Origin: Bacteroidaceae bacterium
GTDB lineage: Bacteria; Bacteroidota; Bacteroidia; Bacteroidales; Bacteroidaceae
DNA: 42,346 bases
Reading direction: 5' to 3'
Assembly: GCA_017483765.1 (NCBI GenBank)
Contig: JAFUVE010000020.1
Span: 1-42,346, forward strand
The translations under genes were made by a program, and so were the position numbers. Below, piece after piece: positions 42,131 through 42,346 of the stretch. Positions within the stretch are counted from its first letter, which is position 1. Every line of letters starts with the position of its first letter. The notes under the pieces were generated by a model. It searched no databases. It was given only the letters and a program-made list of their open reading frames with translations, and had not been told where the DNA came from.

Positions 42131-42346
42131 GTTTAGGTGTTCTACAAGATTCTGCGTGGGTAACCACCGCATTGGTCAAAACGTTAGTCCCTTCCCTAAA
42201 CATTAAAGGGGTGTTCTATAAATTATGTCGGATTGATTTTGGAATTTATGTGAGTGTATTTTTGTTAGCATTTGAGGGCGCATAGCGAGCTATGTAACCG
42301 AGAATGATGACAAAAAGGCACCACAGAAAACCAAAAGCAACCGAAA
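42131..42346. other. right-end spacer
   Basis: I see no gene, tRNA or clear regulatory site in the last 216 bases. Only short chance open frames cross the region, including one over the remnant's 3' end. Confidence 0.5.

Overview
The window looks like a chromosomal segment of a Bacteroidales bacterium, most likely Prevotella/Segatella-like. Reasons: many genes are preceded by the Bacteroidetes -7 element (TAnnTTTGC), start codons lack strong Shine-Dalgarno sequences, and the protein set (DUF4837, DUF5686, DUF1573, an N-terminally extended YidC, NTGERF-type POT transporter, DUF4143 ATPase remnant, inositol lipid genes) is typical of that group. No rRNA, tRNA, complete insertion sequence or CRISPR array was seen. 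Species assignment is inference.

Layout. 1-760: the 5' end of an AlbA/Schlafen-type ATP-binding gene, a small Cro/XRE regulator with no ordinary start codon, and a structured spacer. 762-4850 (minus): dnaK behind an exact sigma-54-type promoter, an RlaP-type nucleotidyltransferase and a small exported protein. 5108-7182 (plus): a strong promoter, a Tat-like leader followed by twelve CxSSYxC motifs in 30-residue repeats, and a radical SAM/SPASM enzyme with a PqqD-like N-terminus. This looks like a precursor-plus-maturase pair and is the best candidate for an undescribed system. An HD-domain protein and a cytidylyltransferase/LicD pair follow, closed by a perfect bidirectional terminator.

9290-13385 (minus): a secreted pectate lyase with an N-terminal dockerin-like module, an exported DUF362 protein and a hypothetical protein. 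14049-24673 (plus): glyA-rlmN-DUF4837-pdxA runs into a tightly packed set (flippase-like membrane protein, sugar-type nucleotidyltransferase, ATP-grasp, CDP-alcohol phosphotransferase, HAD phosphatase), followed by a myo-inositol-phosphate synthase with its own promoter and terminator. These are best read as an inositol (phospho)lipid pathway. Its nucleotidyltransferase plus CDP-alcohol transferase pair also resembles the CDP-inositol route of di-myo-inositol-phosphate synthesis. 24764-29653 (plus): a DUF5686 outer-membrane type protein, a FabG-like reductase and a FabB/F-like ketosynthase.

29718-37991 (minus): EamA permease, POT transporter, MFS transporter, S9 peptidase and YidC. 38124-41387: DUF1573 protein, CE2-like acetylesterase and two small lipoproteins. 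The right end holds six copies of a 12-bp box at 32-33 bp spacing, directly before a 5'-truncated DUF4143 ATPase remnant. Two families of dispersed intergenic repeats (a 30-bp hairpin with a compensatory base change, and A/T-rich direct repeats) are scattered through the window.
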